NCBI GenBank assembly: GCA_945874515.1
Contig: CAMCHA010000120.1
Span: 1 to 7,272 of the forward strand
DNA length: 7,272 nt
Direction of reading: 5' to 3'
Source of the DNA: Asaia bogorensis
GTDB lineage: Bacteria > Pseudomonadota > Alphaproteobacteria > Acetobacterales > Acetobacteraceae
Shown: positions 6,057 to 7,272 of the stretch, piece by piece
Layout: every line of letters starts with the position of its first letter
How positions within the stretch are numbered: the stretch's first letter is position 1
Notes under the pieces: generated by a model
Told to the model about the DNA's origin: nothing
Databases searched by the model: none
What the model saw: the letters and a program-made list of their open reading frames with translations, nothing else
Translations under genes and position numbers: made by a program

Positions 6057-7019
6057 TTCTACTTTGGCGCCAGAAATGCGCACGAGTTCCGACCATTTGG
6101 GAATCTCAGAAGCGACAAAGGCGCGGAATTCCTCAGGCGTCGAACCAACGGGCTCGCTGCCCTGCTGGGCGAGTTTTGCCCGCATGTCATCGGTGCGCAT
6201 CACGGCGCGAATTTCAGCGGCAATGCGATTGATGATAGGTGCCGGTGTATTCGCCGGCGCCATATAGCCATTCCAGAGCGCCACTTCGAAACCAGGCAGG
6301 GTTTCCGCAATGGTTGGCACATCCGGCAGCAATGCGGAACGCCGCGCGGTGGTGATGGCAATGGCGCGGAGACGCCCTGACTGCACATGCGCAATCACCT
6401 CCACCAAAGGTGCCGCCATGGCCTGGATTTTCCCGCCGATCAAATCCGTGACCGCCGGCGTGCCGCCGCGATAGGAAACATGCGTCACATCAATCCCCGT
6501 GCGCGCGGCGATCATTGCGGCAGACAGGTGCTGTGATGTACCCGAACCTGCATTGCCGAAATTCAGCACGCCGGGCTTTGCCTTGGCTTCCGCCACCAGC
6601 CCGGCAAAGTCACGCGCCGGCACATCCGGATGCACCACCAAAAGATTAGGGATGAAGGTGGTTTGGCTGATCGGCGCGAAATCACGCTGCGCATCAAAGG
6701 GCATGTTGCGATAAAGCGCGCCATTCGTCGCATGCGTGGAACTTGTCGCCATCACCAGCGTATAGCCATCGGGCGCGGCACGAGCGACAGCCTCACTGCC
6801 GATATTCCCAGCAGCACCGGGGCGATTTTCAATCACGACTGGCTGGCCCAGCCGGGGCGAAATCGCCTCAGCGACCAGGCGCGCGGTGATGTCTGTGCTG
6901 CCGCCTGGCGCGAAGGGAACAATCACGCGAATGGGGCGATCCGGGCTCCATTGCGCTTGGGCGAGTGCGGGGCTTGCCGCGATTGCTGCGAGCCCCGCCA
7001 GAATTTGCCGTCTTTGCAT
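6054..7019 (-). CDS. TctC/Bug-family periplasmic solute-binding protein (copy 2)
   Basis: A 321-residue tripartite tricarboxylate transporter receptor-type protein, exported to the periplasm to bind an organic acid. The signal peptide is MQRRQILAGLAAIAASPALA with cleavage near residues 20-22; twin arginines make Tat export possible. Landmarks are VPFAPGGSTDITARL, ENRPGAAGNIG, APDGYTLVMAT, LNFGNAGSGTSQHLSAAM, VSYRGGTPAVTDLIGGK and GRLRAIAITT. It is clearly a paralogue of the other TctC in this window but diverged over most positions, so not a recent duplication; the two may bind different ligands. Two adjacent ATGs (7022 and 7019) exist; GGAGG at 7025-7029 is 5 nt from the second and 2 nt from the first, so I prefer 7019, though 7022 adds only one Met. 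It is 49 nt downstream of the TPP-enzyme fragment and 8 nt upstream of the dehydrogenase. TctA/TctB are not in the window. Confidence 0.92.
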   Translation of the reverse strand: MQRRQILAGLAAIAASPALAQAQWSPDRPIRVIVPFAPGGSTDITARLVAEAISPRLGQPVVIENRPGAAGNIGSEAVARAAPDGYTLVMATSSTHATNGALYRNMPFDAQRDFAPISQTTFIPNLLVVHPDVPARDFAGLVAEAKAKPGVLNFGNAGSGTSQHLSAAMIAARTGIDVTHVSYRGGTPAVTDLIGGKIQAMAAPLVEVIAHVQSGRLRAIAITTARRSALLPDVPTIAETLPGFEVALWNGYMAPANTPAPIINRIAAEIRAVMRTDDMRAKLAQQGSEPVGSTPEEFRAFVASEIPKWSELVRISGAKVE

Positions 7020-7022
7020 CAT

Positions 7023-7030
7023 TTCCTCCC
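7023..7030 (-). promoter_or_regulatory. Strong ribosome binding site before tandem ATGs of TctC copy 2
   Basis: Minus-strand GGGAGGAA is the strongest Shine-Dalgarno in the window. Spacing favours the second of the two adjacent ATG codons (7019). High expression of the binding protein relative to its operon partners would fit. Confidence 0.8.
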
Positions 7031-7068
7031 TGGAATGCCGCCGTTCTTCGCCGGCTGGCGCGTGTCAC

Positions 7069-7272
7069 TCACAATTGATGATGCGCCGCCGGCCCCATCA
7101 CCGCTTCACGCATGCGCGCTTGCAACAACGCGCCTTCGCGCGGCGGCAGCACAAGCGGCTTGCTGGTGGCGTCAATCTTCGCCACCGCGAAGAAGGGGCC
7201 ATTCCCGGCATGAATTGCCTTATGCAGGGCCGGCACTTCATCCGGCTTGGTCACGAACATGGTATGCCGAAT
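7069..7272 (-). CDS. C-terminal fragment of a probable thiamine-pyrophosphate-dependent enzyme subunit
   Basis: The frame is open from the right window edge (starting IRHTMFVTKP) to the TGA at 7069, giving 67 residues that are the C-terminus of a longer gene; the internal ATG at 7260 is not taken as the start. The pattern of a helix (KPDEVPALHKAIHAG), a strand after GPFFAVAKID, and then LVLPPREGALLQARMREAVM resembles the tail of TPP-binding subunits related to the beta subunit of sulfopyruvate or phosphonopyruvate decarboxylases. This is recognition by feel, because the diagnostic GDG...N TPP-binding motif would lie upstream, outside the window. If right, the enzyme decarboxylates a 2-oxoacid, which would pair naturally with the 2-hydroxyacid dehydrogenase two genes downstream. 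The 49 nt before TctC copy 2 show no terminator, so it is probably the same operon. Confidence 0.45.
   Translation of the reverse strand: MRHTMFVTKPDEVPALHKAIHAGNGPFFAVAKIDATSKPLVLPPREGALLQARMREAVMGPAAHHQL

Noticed and set aside
7020..7068. Terminator or promoter in the 49-nt gap upstream of TctC copy 2
   Set aside because: Only very short stems and no T-run or convincing -35/-10 pair; only the Shine-Dalgarno is supported.
1..7272. CRISPR array, tRNA, rRNA, transposon or riboswitch
   Set aside because: I saw no regularly spaced direct repeats, transposase-like products, cloverleaf-like stretches or long structured leader; nearly all bases are in well-supported genes.

Overview
This GC-rich window looks alphaproteobacterial, most likely from the Rhodospirillales/Acetobacteraceae sphere. 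That assignment is an inference from two features: the gene order lpdA - lipA - COQ10-type START protein, which is common in alphaproteobacteria, and the presence of two Bug/TctC solute-binding proteins of the kind greatly expanded in soil and aquatic proteobacteria. No rRNA, tRNA, CRISPR array, insertion sequence or phage gene is visible.

Left part (1-2546, plus strand) is a compact housekeeping cluster. It holds the C-terminal three quarters of dihydrolipoamide dehydrogenase (lpdA, cut by the window edge), lipoyl synthase (lipA, 7 nt downstream), and a COQ10/RatA-like START-domain protein that begins 1 nt after the lipA stop. Lipoyl synthase makes the lipoyl cofactor that E3 reoxidises in 2-oxoacid dehydrogenase complexes. 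The START protein is expected to handle ubiquinone, so the cluster sits at the entry of pyruvate carbon and electrons into respiration.

Right part (2555-7272, all minus strand) is an accessory, catabolic-looking block. In transcription order it reads: C-terminal fragment of a probable thiamine-pyrophosphate enzyme subunit (cut by the right edge), a TctC-family periplasmic binding protein, a D-2-hydroxyacid dehydrogenase, an MmgE/PrpD-family protein, then after a 162-nt gap a second TctC-family protein. The gene gaps in the first four are 49, 8 and 11 nt, consistent with one operon. A plausible reading is capture of an organic acid in the periplasm, oxidation of a 2-hydroxyacid to a 2-oxoacid, and further processing by a TPP enzyme and an MmgE/PrpD protein. 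The substrate cannot be read from the sequence. The membrane subunits TctA/TctB are not in the window.

The two blocks meet tail to tail with only 8 nt between stop codons. The most interesting aspects are the catabolic operon of unknown substrate, a strong hairpin near the end of the START gene, an A8 tract near its start, and a 26-nt near-palindrome inside lpdA. I see no clear evidence of a wholly new type of system here.
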